Below, one piece after another: positions 1-9,100 of a stretch of 64,000 nucleotides of DNA (positions within the stretch are counted from its first letter, which is position 1; each line of letters starts with the position of its first letter). The DNA lies in the NCBI RefSeq assembly GCF_003944835.1, contig NZ_RWIV01000001.1, positions 1,341,501 through 1,405,500 on the forward strand, given 5' to 3'. A model generated the notes under the pieces. That model searched no databases. It was not told where the DNA came from and was given only the letters and a program-made list of their open reading frames with translations. The translations under genes were made by a program, and so were the position numbers. This stretch comes from Bacillus sp. HMF5848 (lineage in GTDB: Bacteria > Bacillota > Bacilli > Bacillales > HMF5848).

Positions 1-1
1 G

Positions 2-127
2 CAAGAAGCTGAAAAGCATGGAATTGTCGGTGTTATGACAGGTATGTTTGAGGTTACTAGCGCAGGTATATCAGCTGCTATTATCTTTGGTTTCATAGGT
101 GCGTTAATATTTAAACCAAAAGGATAA
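2..127 (+). CDS. spoVAE: Stage V sporulation protein AE (3' end only)
   Basis: Only the last 41 codons are in the window; the gene starts upstream. The visible residues form the C-terminal membrane segment of SpoVAE, with a [17 protein letters not shown] stretch followed by a hydrophobic helix and the ending ALIFKPKG, which I recognise as the usual C-terminus of this small membrane protein. SpoVA proteins form the channel that moves dipicolinic acid into the forespore and releases it at germination. The call rests on this short but distinctive tail. Confidence 0.85.
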   Translation, partial: QEAEKHGIVGVMTGMFEVTSAGISAAIIFGFIGALIFKPKG

Positions 128-227
128 CCTTTCTTAATTCAGTGAATACACTAGTGATATAAAATATTCAAAACACTATAATAGGCAGTTATTTGAGATA
201 ACATAATTAAAAAAGGTGTGTTCATGA

Positions 228-428
228 ATGAATAAATTTGATCAGGAACTGATTAATATTTTTACGAGACGTTTTGAAAAGCGAAGTGCTAATGCAAGTG
301 AGCTTGAGGGCTGGTGTAATGATATCGGCAAGAGATTGGATAAACTAGATAATGATATGGAATCGGTTGCTTCTAAATTTTCAAAGCATCTTGAAAAGCA
401 TGCAACAGATATAGAAAAGTCGTTATAA
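228..428 (+). CDS. Small hypothetical protein, charged and helical
   Basis: The 66-residue product is highly charged and predicted helical, with a heptad-like stretch from about residue 33 to the end (KLDNDMESVASKFSKHLEK). It has no signal peptide or membrane segment. The start ATG follows an AAAAAGGTG ribosome binding site at a workable distance. It lies between spoVAE and yjcZ, so a sporulation role is possible, but I do not recognise the family. Confidence 0.55.
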   Translation: MNKFDQELINIFTRRFEKRSANASELEGWCNDIGKRLDKLDNDMESVASKFSKHLEKHATDIEKSL

Positions 429-519
429 ATATAGATGATCGGATTATAGGGCAAATGTCTATACGTTGGATGTGCCTCCTGCATAATATGTTATAGACAA
501 CATGTAGGAGGTGAAGAGA

Positions 520-639
520 ATGAGCTACGGATACTGTGGATATGGTTATGGTGGTGGCTACGGTGGTGGCTACGGCAACACGTTTGTGCTGATCGTCGTG
601 TTGTTTATCTTATTAATCATTGTAGGTGCAGCATTTTAA
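520..639 (+). CDS. YjcZ-family sporulation small membrane protein
   Basis: This is a 39-residue protein with a Gly/Tyr-rich start ([19 protein letters not shown]) followed by one hydrophobic helix ([18 protein letters not shown]). That layout is typical of the YjcZ/YhdX family of small spore-associated membrane proteins. A strong GGAGG ribosome binding site lies just upstream and a hairpin terminator follows. The adjacent spoVIF gene gives the same yjcZ-yjcC neighbourhood as in Bacillus subtilis. Confidence 0.85.
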   Translation: MSYGYCGYGYGGGYGGGYGNTFVLIVVLFILLIIVGAAF

Positions 640-656
640 TAATTGATTTCATAAAG

Positions 657-687
657 ACGCGCTGGCAGTTCATGTCAGCGCGTTTTT
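657..687 (+). terminator. Rho-independent terminator after yjcZ
   Basis: The arms ACGCGCTG (657-664) and CAGCGCGT (676-683) form a perfect 8-bp GC-rich stem followed directly by a T run. It ends the yjcZ transcript. Confidence 0.85.
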
Positions 688-842
688 GTGGGTGTTTAAA
701 AGCTGAAGCAAAAATAATGTTAACTTATTGTCCCGATAGAAAGAGCGGGATGATGTAGGTGAATGAGCAAAACAACAACTTCCTTTCACCAATTTGCAAT
801 TTTTTCATACGATATAGCATGTAAAGGAGGAGGCTGTTAATA

Positions 843-1100
843 ATGGATAATAACCTTTTTAAAGGAATTGAGAAAAAAACTGGTGTGAACATGAAAGATG
901 TATTTGAACTAGCTAACTCTGTCCAAAATGCAAATTTTCAAGATGAGAAAACAGTTCGTAGCATAGTTCATCGTGTATCTAAAATTGCAAACAAACCAGT
1001 ATCTAAGGACCTTGAAGATAAAATTGTAAAATCAATTTTACAGAACGGTAAGCAACTAGATTTTTCAACAATTGCTCAAATGCTAAATAACAAGAAATAA
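843..1100 (+). CDS. spoVIF: Stage VI sporulation protein F (SpoVIF/YjcC)
   Basis: The 85-residue protein has the characteristic SpoVIF sequence: a FKGIEKKTGVNMKDVF start, the SVQNANFQDEKTVRSIVHRV core and a C-terminal DFSTIAQML helix. Family members are small mother-cell proteins needed for proper spore coat assembly under GerE control in Bacillus subtilis. The start is fixed by an AAAGGAGGAGG ribosome binding site. It sits next to the yjcZ-like gene, as in Bacillus subtilis. Length matches the family. Confidence 0.9.
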   Translation: MDNNLFKGIEKKTGVNMKDVFELANSVQNANFQDEKTVRSIVHRVSKIANKPVSKDLEDKIVKSILQNGKQLDFSTIAQMLNNKK

Positions 1101-1109
1101 TTGTATGGT

Positions 1110-1133
1110 GCCTCCAATTAGGGGGCTTGTTTT
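1110..1133 (+). terminator. Weak terminator after spoVIF
   Basis: GCCTCC (1110-1115) can pair with GGGGGC (1121-1126), with one G-T pair, around a short AATTA loop, followed by TTGTTTT. It lies 9 bases after the spoVIF stop codon. Confidence 0.5.
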
Positions 1134-1242
1134 ACATAGTTTTTAAAAACGTATCAAAAGGTTTAATGAAGTCTGAATTTTTAGTATAATAATAGGTGTA
1201 GGATGACATTGTTTAGGGTATAAAATTAATAGAGGTGATTAT

Positions 1243-1485
1243 ATGGGATACATTTTACCTATTCATCACGTGCAGTATACCCAATATGCAAATCGGACAG
1301 CAAATGTACAAAATACAGCATACACTGTGTCTCGGTTACAACCTACTCCTAAATCTTCAAGACGAAAAGGAGAATGGGATGAAGCTAGCTTTGCAAGGCT
1401 ACTTAAAGAAAAAACTTATCGATATAACCAATCGTATGAAACAATAGCGACAGGAAAAGAACATACTATTGATCAATATGTTTAG
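1243..1485 (+). CDS. Hypothetical protein, Bacillaceae-type, 80 aa
   Basis: I do not recognise the family. The 80-residue product starts MGYILPIHHVQYTQYANR and is basic and polar, with a central Pro/Ser/Arg-rich stretch and no membrane segment. An AGAGGTG ribosome binding site precedes the ATG, and a perfect terminator overlaps the stop codon, so it looks like a genuine single-gene transcript. An overlapping 70-residue frame at 1235-1447 lacks these signals. Confidence 0.65.
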   Translation: MGYILPIHHVQYTQYANRTANVQNTAYTVSRLQPTPKSSRRKGEWDEASFARLLKEKTYRYNQSYETIATGKEHTIDQYV

Positions 1486-1509
1486 GACTGACGTTGTCAG
1501 TCCTTTTTA
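1484..1509 (+). terminator. Rho-independent terminator overlapping a stop codon
   Basis: AGGACTGAC (1484-1492) and GTCAGTCCT (1496-1504) form a perfect 9-bp stem with a 3-base loop, followed by TTTTAT. The left arm overlaps the TAG stop of the upstream 80-aa gene. Confidence 0.88.
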
Positions 1510-1576
1510 TATTTTATTTAAAATAAAGTGAACTTTTAGGAGGATGATCATTACCAATGGTAACATTCGATGATTT

Positions 1577-1888
1577 ATGAAGCTAGATATTCGTGTCGGC
1601 ACAGTCTTGGAGGCTGAACTTTTTCCTGAAGCACGTGTGCCAGCAATTAAGATGAAGATAGATTTTGGCAATGAAATTGGCACAAAACAAACAAGTGCTC
1701 AAATTACAAAACGTTATGAGCCCAATAATATCGTGGGTCGGCAAGTAGTAGCGATTGTCAATTTTCCTCCAAAGCGGGTAGCAGGGTTTAAATCAGAGGT
1801 GTTAGTGCTTGGAGGAGTTCCGGAAAAAGGGGATGTCATATTACTTAAGCCAGATCACACACTTCCTAATGGCACTTCGATATCTTAA
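1577..1888 (+). CDS. csaA: CsaA-type tRNA-binding/chaperone protein, 5' end frameshifted
   Basis: The product is a single tRNA-binding (EMAP/OB-fold) domain of the CsaA family, which in Bacillus has chaperone-like activity with SecA and pre-proteins. Family signatures seen are LDIRVGTVLEAE, FPEARVPAIKMKIDFG, TKQTSAQITKRY, NFPPKRVAGFKSEVL and a C-terminal LPNGTSI. CsaA proteins usually begin about seven residues earlier. Here ATG at 1557 reads MVTFDDL in another frame and then stops, and one extra T near 1570 would join MVTFDDF to MKLDIRVG. The AGGAGG box at 1538-1543 fits the upstream ATG rather than 1577. So the gene is either 5'-frameshifted or the sequence has a homopolymer error. Confidence 0.85.
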   Translation: MKLDIRVGTVLEAELFPEARVPAIKMKIDFGNEIGTKQTSAQITKRYEPNNIVGRQVVAIVNFPPKRVAGFKSEVLVLGGVPEKGDVILLKPDHTLPNGTSIS

Positions 1889-2024
1889 TTAGTTTATAAA
1901 CCTAAGTACATTATGGAACATAATTTTCACATTAGTCTAATTCAGGTAATAATTTTCACTCCTAATTATATGTTACAAGGGAACATTACTAATGATCCTA
2001 ACTAAAAAAAGGAGTGACTATTTG

Positions 2025-2903
2025 ATGAGGTTTAAAAAAGCGTTGTTAATATGCTTACTGTCTTTTTCGGTTTTTATGAACAATGACACAATATTTGCAG
2101 CTCCCCCTGAAAATGAGTTAAACCAGTACTTAGCTGAAATTGGTTGGACCAAACAGGATTTAATGGATTATCTTGATTATTATGAAATACCATTAGAAGA
2201 GTTTAGTACAGTGGCAGAATTACAATTCATTTTAGGTACCCCAATTAATGCCGCTAATCTTCAGGAGGTCCTGTCTAAATACAATCTTACAGAGGCTGAA
2301 TTAAACGAACTTATGGATCACTTTGGAGACTCCTTAAATGACTACACATTTATTGAGGACGTTGATGCGGCTGTTGATTTTTATGTGAATCATGATGAGT
2401 ATATGGCAGGTGTAGAAAACGAGTTAGCGAAAATTGGTCTCACAGAAGAAGAAGTAGAGAAATTCTTTACTTACTTAACTGAAGTAGAAGAAAAAAATGA
2501 AAATCAGCTTGATCAAATGGAAGGAATAGATACTCGATTAGAATCGTTTCTTTATGTTGATGATACTTCTCAACTCTCGGACGAAGAGATTGATGAACTT
2601 GTTCAAATAATGGAAGAGTCTATTGCGCTGTATGAAATCAAATTCAAATTTTCGTTGGATAATAAAGACATTTCTTTGAATGAACTTTTAAAAATGAAGG
2701 AAATACCATCGACTTTGTATGCAAGCATTTATAGTACAGCGGGAGAATTGCTTATTGATTTTGCATTACCTCCTGAGTACTTTGTGACAGCAGAGGTTAT
2801 TGACGAAGGTGAAGAAATGGTACATGTAGGAGAACTGTCTGATGACTTTGTTGATCATATGCATGAAGAAAAGTACGATGAGATTCATGGCGGCTTAAAA
2901 TAA
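2025..2903 (+). CDS. Processed acidic surface protein, C-terminally short
   Basis: A secreted acidic protein resembling the 'processed acidic surface protein' family (TIGR04383-like). It has a signal peptide (MRFKKALLICLLSFSVFMNN, cleaved near IFAAPP) and two related helical segments, ELNQYLAEIGWTKQDLMDYL and ELAKIGLTEEEVEKFF, with a TPINAANLQEVL link. The rest is Glu/Asp-rich. Known members end in an LPxTA-like sorting signal, hydrophobic helix and basic tail. This one stops at EIHGGLK with none of these, so it may be secreted free or truncated. I chose ATG 2025 over 1992 because GGAG at 2011-2014 is correctly spaced and the signal peptide then starts at residue 1. Confidence 0.7.
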   Translation: MRFKKALLICLLSFSVFMNNDTIFAAPPENELNQYLAEIGWTKQDLMDYLDYYEIPLEEFSTVAELQFILGTPINAANLQEVLSKYNLTEAELNELMDHFGDSLNDYTFIEDVDAAVDFYVNHDEYMAGVENELAKIGLTEEEVEKFFTYLTEVEEKNENQLDQMEGIDTRLESFLYVDDTSQLSDEEIDELVQIMEESIALYEIKFKFSLDNKDISLNELLKMKEIPSTLYASIYSTAGELLIDFALPPEYFVTAEVIDEGEEMVHVGELSDDFVDHMHEEKYDEIHGGLK

Positions 2904-2917
2904 CGACTACATCTAGT

Positions 2918-2953
2918 AAGCTTGGTCATTACCATAGGACCAAGCTTTCTTCT
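2918..2953 (+). terminator. Rho-independent terminator
   Basis: AAGCTTGGTC (2918-2927) pairs perfectly with GACCAAGCTT (2938-2947), followed by TCTTCT. It lies 15 bases after the acidic surface protein stop codon. Confidence 0.75.
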
Positions 2954-3028
2954 GTAGGAAATTATTTATCGCTAAACCCAGACGTTATCAATAGTGTTAG
3001 GCTATTGATGCATGTGGTTTATAGATAT

Positions 3029-3344
3029 CAAGAAAAAGCGAGCGTTAATCAAGAAAAAAAGAGTGTTTTTCAAGAAAATTGTGTGGTTTATCAAGAAATT
3101 TCAATCAGTAATCAAGAAAAAGCGCCGTAATCAAGAAAAAAAGAGTGTTTTTCAAGAAAAACGTGCGGTTTATCAAGAAATTTCAATTCGCAATCAAGAA
3201 AAAGCACCGTAATCAAGAAAAAAAGTGTGTTTTTCAAGAAAAACGTGCGGTTTATCAAGAAATTTCAATCAGTAATCAAGAAAAAGTGTAGTTATCAAGA
3301 AAAAAAGTGTGTTTTTCAAGAAAATTGTGTGGTAATTCAAGAAT
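3029..3344. repeat. Tandem array of a 21-bp CAAGAAA-centred repeat with an 82-bp superperiod
   Basis: The core CAAGAAA occurs at 3029, 3050, 3071, 3092, 3113, 3132, 3153, 3174, 3195, 3214, 3235, 3256, 3277, 3296 and 3317, with a CAAGAAT copy at 3338. Steps are 21 bases except for a 19-base step after each fourth unit, giving an 82-bp higher-order repeat (3050, 3132, 3214, 3296). It lies between two convergent genes. An open frame through it has no ribosome binding site and is treated as a by-product of the repeat. Confidence 0.92.
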
Positions 3345-3406
3345 CAGGTAAGTAACCAAAAAAACTCAACCACATATTTAACAGCGCAACCGTTTTTAGA
3401 TGAAAA

Positions 3407-4081
3407 TCAATATCCTTGTACATGTAATGGCTGGTTTTGGCGCCATTCAGCATACAATACATCGTTTATGGACGAGTGTCCGTGTTTTTTTAGTTGCTTT
3501 AATAACCATGCTTCATCATGGCCTGTTTGTTGAAGATTGTCACGGACAACCTCACCATCTAGTATAACTGTGATGGGTAAGTAAACACCTTGCAAACTCA
3601 TATGATGATCTTGCTTGGTTGGTTGGTTATATTGATCTTTTTTTAACACACTGATGGATGCATCTGTTTCAAGGATTGCGTATTCCACTTCACTGATTGA
3701 AAAAACATCCTTTGAGCGTAGCAAATGTTGCAACTGATTTAAGTCTAAGTTATTCTTTTTTAAGGCTTTATAATCAATTTTCCCCATCGAGATAACAATC
3801 GTAGGCTGACCTTCAAGGAAACTTCTCCAACGCTTAATTTTTTGAGTCATAAATTCTACTACATAAATCAAAATTCCCCAACCTGTGATAGCGAATAAAA
3901 TCTTACCAATCCCTATCTCATCGTCAAATAAAGCGTTTCCTACTAATTCTCCTAATACAAGAGCGGAAATAAAGTCAAATACTGTAATTTGATTGATTTG
4001 TAACTTTCCAAGAACCTTTGTTAAAATAAATAACGCAATAAATCCAACAAGTAGTTCAATACTAATTTGTAAATAGTCCAT
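3407..4081 (-). CDS. DUF421 membrane protein (YetF/YrbG-like)
   Basis: The 224-residue protein has three N-terminal membrane helices (about residues 3-23, 35-50 and 60-80) and a soluble C-terminal domain with GQPTIVISMGKID and LRSKDVFSISEVEYAILET, the standard DUF421 layout. Family members are widespread in Bacilli, some linked to sporulation, with no established biochemical role. I chose ATG 4081 because AGGGTG lies six bases upstream; the longer GTG start at 4090 would overlap that binding site. Confidence 0.88.
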   Translation of the reverse strand: MDYLQISIELLVGFIALFILTKVLGKLQINQITVFDFISALVLGELVGNALFDDEIGIGKILFAITGWGILIYVVEFMTQKIKRWRSFLEGQPTIVISMGKIDYKALKKNNLDLNQLQHLLRSKDVFSISEVEYAILETDASISVLKKDQYNQPTKQDHHMSLQGVYLPITVILDGEVVRDNLQQTGHDEAWLLKQLKKHGHSSINDVLYAEWRQNQPLHVQGY

Positions 4082-4149
4082 GATGTTCACCCTAATTAAA
4101 ATGCTGTGATACTAGGTATTGTTTGTCACATAGACCTTTTTATACTGAA

Positions 4150-4182
4150 AGAAAAAAGGATTGCGCTAAAAAGCCCAATCCT
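4150..4182 (-). terminator. Terminator of the yjcH-yjcG-yjcF operon
   Basis: On the minus strand GGATTG (4181-4176) pairs with CAATCC (4163-4158) and is followed by a TTTTTTC run (4157-4151). It lies 14 bases beyond the yjcF stop codon. Confidence 0.75.
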
Positions 4183-4195
4183 AAATTCGAAAAGA

Positions 4196-4621
4196 TTAAT
4201 TCATATTTTTTATCATTGTTACATGTGGGATGCCTGCATCCATAAATTCATCCGATACTGTTTCGTATCCTAACTTTTTATAAAATGCTTCAGCATGTGT
4301 TTGCGCATTTAATTTCGTTTTTGCTACATTAGTATCCTTCGCATACGCTTCGATTGCGTGTATCAATAGATTTCCAAGACCTTTGCCACGGTGAGACTTC
4401 ATGATACAAATACGTTCCACTTTTCCATACCCATCCACTACGCGAAAGCGGCCTGCACCAACTGGTTTGTCCCCATCGTATACAACAAAGTGTTCGGATG
4501 TTTCGTCAAATTGGTCCATCTCTTCTTCCTCTGGTACATTTTGTTCATCGATAAACACGACTTTTCTAACATAATATGCATCGTCTAGCTGTTCAGGTGT
4601 TGTTACATGTGTGACGTTCAT
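4196..4621 (-). CDS. yjcF: GNAT-family N-acetyltransferase YjcF
   Basis: A 141-residue single-domain GNAT acetyltransferase. The acetyl-CoA motif A is visible as VERICIMKSHRGKGLGNLLI (about residues 67-86), and motif B as AQTHAEAFYKKLGYE near the C-terminus. Substrate is unknown. The gene follows yjcG by only six bases, and yjcH lies upstream, matching the Bacillus subtilis yjcF-yjcG-yjcH cluster. ATG 4621 is preferred over TTG 4624, with AGGAGTG upstream inside the end of yjcG. Confidence 0.88.
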   Translation of the reverse strand: MNVTHVTTPEQLDDAYYVRKVVFIDEQNVPEEEEMDQFDETSEHFVVYDGDKPVGAGRFRVVDGYGKVERICIMKSHRGKGLGNLLIHAIEAYAKDTNVAKTKLNAQTHAEAFYKKLGYETVSDEFMDAGIPHVTMIKNMN

Positions 4622-4627
4622 CAAATA

Positions 4628-5137
4628 CTACACTCCTAATCTAAATGTTTCAAACACGGTCCAAGAACCGTTATCAAGCTGATATAGTAAATGGAACCGA
4701 TCTATATTTTCTTCATGGTTAAACTCTGTCATACGTAATTGTCCAAGTACATCGGCATGCTCATCATCAGAAAGCCTTTGTCCAATCGTGATGTGAGGTA
4801 CAAACGCATGCTCAGGTGTTGTTGGTAAAAAACTGTTGTGAAGCTCACGTTGTAACGCAGTCATCTCCTCGTGTGGTTGCACCTTAAAATACACGACATT
4901 GTTGACTGGGTAAAACGAACTTACCTTATCAAAACGAAGTGGAAACGGCTTGTGAGAAGCGGCAATCTCTTTTAACAATTTCGGAAGCTGTGTCAATTCG
5001 CTTTCATCAATTTCAAATGGCTCACGTAATGTAACGTGAGGTGGAATAAGAGCATAATGAGGGTCATAACGCATTCGATAGGAATTTGCAAGATCTTGAA
5101 CTTTTTTTGATGGAAAAATGGCAATACCGTATTTCAT
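4628..5137 (-). CDS. yjcG: YjcG-like 2H phosphoesterase (2'-5' RNA ligase-like)
   Basis: The 169-residue protein begins [20 protein letters not shown] and carries the two H-x-T/S-x motifs of the 2H phosphoesterase superfamily: HVTL at about residue 34 and HITI at about residue 115. These two histidines form the active site in this fold. YjcG of Bacillus subtilis has the same length and motifs. The natural substrate is unknown. It is the middle gene of the yjcH-yjcG-yjcF operon. Confidence 0.9.
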   Translation of the reverse strand: MKYGIAIFPSKKVQDLANSYRMRYDPHYALIPPHVTLREPFEIDESELTQLPKLLKEIAASHKPFPLRFDKVSSFYPVNNVVYFKVQPHEEMTALQRELHNSFLPTTPEHAFVPHITIGQRLSDDEHADVLGQLRMTEFNHEENIDRFHLLYQLDNGSWTVFETFRLGV

Positions 5138-5223
5138 AACAGCGCTCTCCTTTAAAATTTATGCTATATTACTGAAGCTAATTATAACAAAATCTTCTGA
5201 TAAATCATACAGATGACAAACAT

Positions 5224-5946
5224 CTACAAGTCTCGATATATAAATTCTAATGCATCTGATAAATCTGTTTGCCACGTCGTCCACGTATGAGTTCCATCTT
5301 GATTTTCACAATATTGATAATCATTAATTTTGTGAACGAGTTGTGCATACAACTGTTTATTTTTTTCAAGGAAATTAACGTGCTTATCTTTGCTTGTTAT
5401 CACATCTTGCTCTTTTTTACCTATTGAGTGATACATACGAATGCTATGCTGTTGATGCCACTCTTTGACTGTATTCAAAACTGTTTTATTCACATAAGGT
5501 GACTGTAAAATCACGTTACCAAATGTATGCGGATAACGTAAGCAGGTCAACAAAGAGACAGTAGCGGCAAGTGAATCACCGACCAGACTGCGAGTTGAAC
5601 CCATGAGGTACGTCGGGAACTCCTTGTCTATGTATGGAACAAGCTCATGAGCTAGAAAACGAATGTAGCTGTTATTCTTAGATCCATTCGGATGATATTT
5701 TTCATAACGGTCTGTCACATCACGATAAGGAATGGCAACAATAACCGCAGGGCGGTAGCTTGAATTTGCAAAGATAGAGTCAGTTAGCCCGCGTAGCATA
5801 CCAAGCTGCAAATAATCTTGTCCGTCTTGCACAATTAGAACATCGTATTTATAAAGCGTCGAGAAGCGAGGCGGCAAATGAACAATCAATTCAATTGTCT
5901 CTTGTAGCTCCTTACTATAAAGCTGTTTCCCAATTGTTTTACTCAT
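5224..5946 (-). CDS. yjcH: Esterase-family alpha/beta hydrolase YjcH
   Basis: A 240-residue cytosolic hydrolase related to esterase D/Fes-type enzymes. LIVQDGQDYL gives the oxyanion region, GDSLAA (about residues 126-131) holds the nucleophilic serine, and GTHTWTTW near the C-terminus supplies the catalytic histidine. Bacillus subtilis YjcH has the same organisation. ATG 5946 is chosen because AGGTGGG lies seven bases upstream; the GTG at 5958 falls inside that site. It leads the yjcHGF operon. Confidence 0.85.
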   Translation of the reverse strand: MSKTIGKQLYSKELQETIELIVHLPPRFSTLYKYDVLIVQDGQDYLQLGMLRGLTDSIFANSSYRPAVIVAIPYRDVTDRYEKYHPNGSKNNSYIRFLAHELVPYIDKEFPTYLMGSTRSLVGDSLAATVSLLTCLRYPHTFGNVILQSPYVNKTVLNTVKEWHQQHSIRMYHSIGKKEQDVITSKDKHVNFLEKNKQLYAQLVHKINDYQYCENQDGTHTWTTWQTDLSDALEFIYRDL

Positions 5947-6054
5947 TAAGTTTCCCACCTATTGACATATAAGTATAGTTCGCTAGCTTCACTAAAATAT
6001 TGTAACATATTCACACATCAAAAGTGGTATATCAAGATTTCGCAGGGAAAGCAT

Positions 6055-6087
6055 ACAAAAAACGTGTCGAGTTATATCACGACACGT
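6055..6087 (-). terminator. Terminator of the PAS-GGDEF-EAL-SpoIIE gene
   Basis: ACGTGTCG (6062-6069) and CGACACGT (6080-6087) form a perfect 8-bp stem. On the minus strand the hairpin is followed by TTTTTTG (6061-6055). Confidence 0.85.
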
Positions 6088-6161
6088 TCTTGATTTTAAC
6101 GCATGTTTGAAAGATATCATGTTAGGATGGCTAAATTTCCCCGTAGATATAATCTTTTCTA

Positions 6162-9100
6162 TTATTCAGGTAACTCAATTACAATCAAACTTAAATCATC
6201 AGATCGTTTGTGCAATAGTTGTACCTCTTCTTGTAGCTTTTGCATAATGTTTTGCTCATCTTTGTAATGTGTGATTCTGTCTACTAGCCAATCACTACAG
6301 AGTGTCATAGAATTCTCGAAAATTTCAAGTAAGCCATCTGTGTATAAAATAATGTAGCTATCTGGTTCATAATTAACATTCCCAACAGATAAGCTTGTAG
6401 TTGGTAACAGCCCTATTGGAATACCACCGTGGGCTAGCTCTTCATATGTTTTATCTTTTTTTATAAGTAGACCATGAGGGTGCCCAGCATTAAAGTATTC
6501 AATTGTCTTAGTGGAGGTGTCTAATAATAGGTATATGGCTGTACAGAATGTTGTAACAGGATGTTGACTTTCCTTAAATAGACGGAATACATGTTTATTG
6601 AGTTCGTTATAAATACCTTCAGGGTCACTTACTTTCGTAATAAGGCCCTCTAGTAGAGATTTAATCGACATCGCAACAAGACTAGAGCTTAAACCATGCC
6701 CCATAATATCAAGTAGCATAACACCGTAGCGATTCTGATCAATTTGATACCAGCTATAAATGTCTCCTGAAAGCTCTGCAGAAGGAAGATTCACAGCTTG
6801 TATCGTGCAAACTTCATTTATTAAGGATTTCGGACTAACACTTTCCTGGACAATCCGAGCTAATTGTAGATCACGATTCCGTTTTAGCAAGAACTCCTTT
6901 TGTAAAGTAGTGTCTTGAGCAATACCTATAACCCCAACAACATCTTCATCCACGACCATAGGGACGGCCGTTATATGTGTATACAGTATCTTCCCATCTT
7001 TACGAGTAATACGAAGTTCAAATGTAACTGAATTTTGGGCTAAAACCTGTTGAAAATGTTCTTTAGCAGTCTCTACGTCATCTGCAGCAACAATGGCTGT
7101 GAAATCCTTTTGCTCTAGGTCACTTTTTGAAAACCCTGTTAAACCAACAGCAGCCTTATTAACAGCTGTAAACGAGCCTTTAAGATTCAAAATAAAGGAA
7201 GGATTCGGATTGTAATCAAACAGAGATCGATATCTTTGTTCACTTTCGTCGAGCTCTCGTTTTACTTTATCGTAACTACTTGTAAGAGTGTCAGTTTTTT
7301 CAAAAAAACTAATCACATCTTCAGCTGCAATCGGTTTACTATAATAATAGCCTTGAAGTTGATCACAATTATTTTTATTTAAAAAATCAGCCATACGTTC
7401 ATCTTCTACACCTTCAGCTATCACCACTAAGCCAAATGTATGCGCAAGTTGGATAATCGCTCGTATAATCTCGGCATCACTACTATTGTTAGAATGCAAA
7501 TCTTGGACAAAGCTACGATCAATTTTTAATGTGTGAATAGGGAAGGATTTTAAATAGCTAAGTGATGAATAGCCAGTTCCAAAGTCATCAATTGATAAGT
7601 ATACGCCAAGGTCTCGCAGCTCGTTTAAAATGACCGAATCATTTGCATGCATAATGGTGTTTTCTGTTAATTCTAGTTCAAGATATTTTGCAGGTAATCC
7701 TGTTTCCGTTAATATCTGCTTTACTTTTTCTACGAAATTAGGGCGTTGAAGTTCAATAGCCGAAATATTAACCGCGATGCGAATCGGATTGTAGCCATCA
7801 TGAATCCACTTCACCATTTGTCTACAAGCTTCTCGCAATACCCAGCTTCCTAATGGAATAATTAACCCTGTTTCCTCTGCAACAGGGATAAACGTATCGG
7901 GAGCGATCATACCATGCTTTGGTGAATTCCAGCGTACTAACGCTTCCACACCGACTGTTTTATTTCGACTAATATCTAATTTTGGCTGATACTGTAAAGT
8001 CAAATTACCATCTTGAATCGCTTTTCGCAGTTCACTTTCTAGTATAAGTTTATCGTTATATGAACTATAAATCTCTTGTGAAAAAATAGTATAACTATGG
8101 CGACCGAGTAACTTAGAACGCTGCATAGCAATATCACAGTGTTTCAAAATGTTTGAAATGTCATCTGTTTTATTTGGATATATAGTAGCACCGATACTAC
8201 ACGTAATTAGGAGTTCGTGTTCACCGACAAGGAACGGTTGTTGTAGTGCTGTTAATATATCAGCACAGTACTTATTCAACCTATCTTCTAGTGAGCAGTC
8301 ATCTACAATAATAACAAACTCATCTCCGCTTAATCGATAAACAGAATTGGGATGAAGACCACGAAGTATATGAGAAATGTGTATAATAACGTCATCCCCA
8401 ACTTGGTGTCCAAATGTCTCATTAATCTGTTTAAATCGATCAATATCAATATGAATGACTGCAAACGTTTGTTTTTGTGTATTTTCAATAGCTTGTAAGA
8501 AACTACGACGATTTGGTAAGTTAGTTAAATCATCGTGATAGGCTAAGAACTCTATCGTTTGCTGTGCCTTTTCCATTTCTGTGAAGTCAGAGACACTACC
8601 AATGACAGCAATTACTTGATCATCTTCCATAATAGGTGTTAAGACTGTATACACCCATTTTCCAAATAAGGTATGTTTATAAGAATGTGATTGACCATTA
8701 AAAGCAATTTTATATTGTGCAAGCATAAATTCTGCTTCTTTAGGTGTAAACAGAGACTGCGGTGTATTTCTCTCGTCTGTTTTTAACTCAACATTATACT
8801 GTGTCGCTAATTGCCCCTCGAGTAAATCATAGTATATTGTCCCATCTTTATCTCGACAAAGTTTAAAAACAGCGTTATTAATGAGTTGCACAGTTTGAAG
8901 GAAGTCAGCTTTGATCTCTTCAATACGAAGCAGTTCGAGTTGTTTTTCTCTTGTAATATCTGTACGAAATGAAATGAAATAATCGATTTGTTTTTCATTG
9001 TTAAAAATGGGGACTATAGTGGTTTGCACCCAGTACATACTTCCATCTTTAGCTCTATTTTTAATCTGTCCGCGCCAGATGTTGCCTGAGAGAATGGTAT

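Noticed and set aside
1235-1447. Alternative 70-residue gene overlapping the 80-residue gene
   Set aside because: It has no spaced ribosome binding site, whereas the 1243-1485 frame has both binding site and matching terminator.
3012-3212. Open frame encoding a Lys-rich 66-residue peptide
   Set aside because: It lies entirely in the 21-bp repeat array, has no ribosome binding site and its composition simply reflects the repeat.
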